From NCBI GenBank assembly GCA_035536995.1, contig DATLNB010000062.1:1-16649 (forward strand): DNA of 16,649 bases, given 5' to 3'. The notes below the pieces were generated by a model. That model saw nothing but the letters and a program-made list of their open reading frames with translations. It ran no database searches and was not told the origin of the DNA. The stretch comes from AV80 sp035536995 (lineage in GTDB: Bacteria > Verrucomicrobiota > Verrucomicrobiia > Chthoniobacterales > UBA10450). The position numbers and the translations under genes are program-made. Below, piece by piece: positions 15,063 to 16,649 of this stretch (positions are counted from its first letter, which is position 1; each line of letters opens with the position of its first letter).

Positions 15063-16562
15063 ATGACACGCGTCTTCGGGATCGAAACGGAATACGGGAT
15101 CACGGTGCAAGGCGCCGCGACGCTTGATGTAGTGGCCGAATCGATCGAGCTGGTTCGTTCTTATACCGAGCACGGCGCCCACATGAAGTGGGATTATGCG
15201 CTCGAAGATCCGCATCGCGACGCCCGCGGGTTTCGCGCTCCGAGCTTGCTCCAGGACACGGATGAGTCCGCCTACTACGAGATCGACCGGAAGCGGCCGC
15301 TTAGTTTCGAGGAAATCAAAAGCGATCTCGTCCTCTCGAATGGCGCGCGTTTCTACAACGATCATGCTCACCCCGAATATTCGACTCCCGAATGCACCAC
15401 CGCCCGTCAGCTCGTCGCGCATGAAAAAGCCGGGGAACGAATCCTGGCCGAATGCGCGCGGCGCCGGACCACGCAGTTACCGGCCGGCCAGAAGGTGCGC
15501 CTCTTCAAAAACAACACCGATTTCGCGGGCCACAGTTACGGTTGCCACGACAACTATCTGATTCGGCGCGATCTCCCCTGGGCGGAGCTCGTTTCCGGCG
15601 TTCTGCCATTTTTGATTACGCGACAGATTTTCGCGGGCGCCGGCAAACTGGGAATTGAAGCGGAAAGCGGCAATGCCGAGGCCGGGCTGTTCCAGATTTC
15701 TCAGAGGGCAGATTTTTTCGCGACGACGGTGAGCATCGACACGATGAACAAACGGCCGCTCATCAACACGCGGGACGAGCCGCACGCGGATGCCAGCCGG
15801 TATCGGCGATTCCACGTGATCATCGGCGATTCGAACATGAGCGAATGGGCCACGGCTTTGAAGATTGGCACGACGGCGCTCGTGCTCGAACTGATTGAGC
15901 GCGGAAAAGCGCCGGCGCTCGAGATAGCGCAGCCGGTCAACGCGACGAAATCGATCAGCCGCGATGTGGATCACTCGTGGATTATCGAGCTGAGCGACGG
16001 ACGAAAGATTTCGGCGATCGACGTCCAGCGGATCTATCTCGAAGCGGCGGTACGGGAGAAGCATGACGTCCCGGAAGCCGGGTGGGTGTTGCGCGAGTGG
16101 GAAACCGTTCTGAACGATCTGGAGCGGGATGTCGCCTCAACCGCCGACCGGGTCGATTGGGCGGCCAAGAAATTCCTCCTCGAATCGTTTCGCGAACAGG
16201 AAAAGCTTGCCTGGTCGGATCCGTGGCTTCAGGCGATCGACCTCGAATATCACAACATCGATCCGGAAGAAGGGCTGTTTTACGACCTGGTGCGGCAGGG
16301 CTCAATGCGAAGCGTAGTGAGTGAAGAAGAGATCAAGAACGCAATCTTCACCCCGCCGGAAACGACCCGGGCCTGGTTCCGCGGGCGTTGCGTGGCGCGT
16401 TTCAACCACGCCATCAGCTCAGTTCAATGGGATGAGATCCGGTTTTCCGACGGTCCGCGAACGAAACTCGTGAGATTGCCGGAGCCGGGGGGAGATTCGG
16501 ATCTGAACGAACTCGTGAACTCCGACAGTGATTTCGACGAGTTCTTTGCGCGTCTCGGGTAG
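15063..16562 (+). CDS. dop: Dop: Pup deamidase / depupylase (PafA2 family)
   Basis: 499 residues, the length of Dop. Dop converts the C-terminal Gln of Pup to Glu and removes Pup from tagged proteins; it shares its glutamine-synthetase-like fold with the ligase PafA. Visible: FGIETEYGI at the start (metal-binding E8/E10), the catalytic Asp region NGARFYNDHAHPEYSTPEC (D100), KNNTDFAGHSYGCHDNYL, INTRDEPHADASRYRRFHVI and a Dop-like C-terminal domain (GLFYDLVRQGSMRSVV, TTRAWFRGRC). Residues about 40-92, with MKWDYALEDPHRDARGF, correspond to the insert (Dop loop) that PafA lacks, which decides for Dop. Several other positions (KNNTDxAGxSYGCHxNYL, GDSNMSE) read more like PafA. The start ATG 15063 is preceded by GAGGGG at very short spacing. 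A palindromic repeat follows the stop. No pup or pafA is inside the window. Confidence 0.93.
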   Translation: MTRVFGIETEYGITVQGAATLDVVAESIELVRSYTEHGAHMKWDYALEDPHRDARGFRAPSLLQDTDESAYYEIDRKRPLSFEEIKSDLVLSNGARFYNDHAHPEYSTPECTTARQLVAHEKAGERILAECARRRTTQLPAGQKVRLFKNNTDFAGHSYGCHDNYLIRRDLPWAELVSGVLPFLITRQIFAGAGKLGIEAESGNAEAGLFQISQRADFFATTVSIDTMNKRPLINTRDEPHADASRYRRFHVIIGDSNMSEWATALKIGTTALVLELIERGKAPALEIAQPVNATKSISRDVDHSWIIELSDGRKISAIDVQRIYLEAAVREKHDVPEAGWVLREWETVLNDLERDVASTADRVDWAAKKFLLESFREQEKLAWSDPWLQAIDLEYHNIDPEEGLFYDLVRQGSMRSVVSEEEIKNAIFTPPETTRAWFRGRCVARFNHAISSVQWDEIRFSDGPRTKLVRLPEPGGDSDLNELVNSDSDFDEFFARLG

Positions 16563-16577
16563 GCGTGTGTGTCCAAT

Positions 16578-16605
16578 CCAAGGAGTGGCGATTTCCAAAT
16601 CGCCG
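16578..16605 (+). repeat. Palindromic intergenic repeat, copy 7 (plus orientation)
   Basis: CCAAGGAG followed by TGGCGATTTCCAAATCGCCG (16586-16605), the palindrome with its first base changed. It starts 16 bases after the dop stop codon, so it lies in the 3' part of the dop transcript or between dop and the next gene. Confidence 0.85.
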
Positions 16606-16649
16606 AGCGCTGCAGCTTAGCCGCGGTTTTAAGAAAAGCGATTGAGGGA
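16606..16649 (+). promoter_or_regulatory. Possible leader and ribosome binding site of the next gene
   Basis: The window ends with GCGATTGAGGGA, a good Shine-Dalgarno-like sequence. A start codon would be expected within about ten bases beyond the edge. In actinobacteria pup follows dop, so pup is a candidate, but nothing of its coding sequence is visible. Confidence 0.3.

Overview
The window reads as chromosomal DNA of a GC-rich, Gram-negative soil bacterium. The best guess is a Verrucomicrobiota member of the Chthoniobacterales / Candidatus Udaeobacter type. This rests on a Pup-proteasome ATPase (Arc) and a Dop homologue outside Actinobacteria, several secreted zinc peptidases with signal peptides, and intergenic DNA crowded with short palindromic repeats. 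The taxonomic call is inference; there is no rRNA or marker gene in the window.

Layout. (1) 1-803, minus: 5' part of a secreted protein of unknown function, cut by the window edge. (2) 804-1506: intergenic DNA holding a badly decayed gene that resembles DUF4268/PD-(D/E)XK-like proteins, bracketed by two oppositely oriented palindromic repeats. (3) 1507-3579, minus: M13 (neprilysin-type) zinc endopeptidase. (4) 3730-6382, plus: a membrane KAP-type P-loop NTPase that appears split into two overlapping frames by one extra base; this stretch looks AT-richer than its surroundings. (5) 6383-6752: repeat DNA with a perfect 21-bp inverted repeat. (6) 6753-7679, minus: AraC-type regulator with a GyrI-like sensor domain. 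(7) 7778-7851, minus: tRNA-Asp(GTC). (8) 7968-9104, plus: TIR domain-transmembrane-ectodomain protein. (9) 9253-10941, plus: Arc proteasomal AAA+ ATPase. (10) 10942-11432: the densest repeat cluster. (11) 11433-13205, plus: secreted DUF885 zinc-hydrolase-like protein. (12) 13206-13511: a nested inverted-repeat element. (13) 13512-14705, plus: HI0933/TIGR03862-type flavoprotein. (14) 14778-15008, plus: small protein with a CxxC/HHxH metal-site-like pattern. (15) 15063-16562, plus: Dop. The window ends in a purine-rich GAGGGA that could be the ribosome binding site of the next gene; pup is a plausible candidate but is not visible.

How genes may work together. Arc unfolds proteins marked with the small protein Pup, and Dop deamidates Pup and removes it from targets, so the right half is part of a pupylation locus. 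The DUF885 protein, the flavoprotein and the small metal-site protein sit between arc and dop on the same strand. Unlike actinobacterial Mpa, this Arc lacks a C-terminal GQYL-type proteasome-docking tail. The TIR protein and the KAP NTPase belong to classes often linked to phage or mobile-element conflict, but neither sits in a recognisable complete defence system here.

The most interesting items are the one-base split of the KAP NTPase, the tail-less Arc, the mixed Dop/PafA signatures of the Dop homologue, the decayed DUF4268-like gene between repeats, and at least five families of intergenic inverted repeats.
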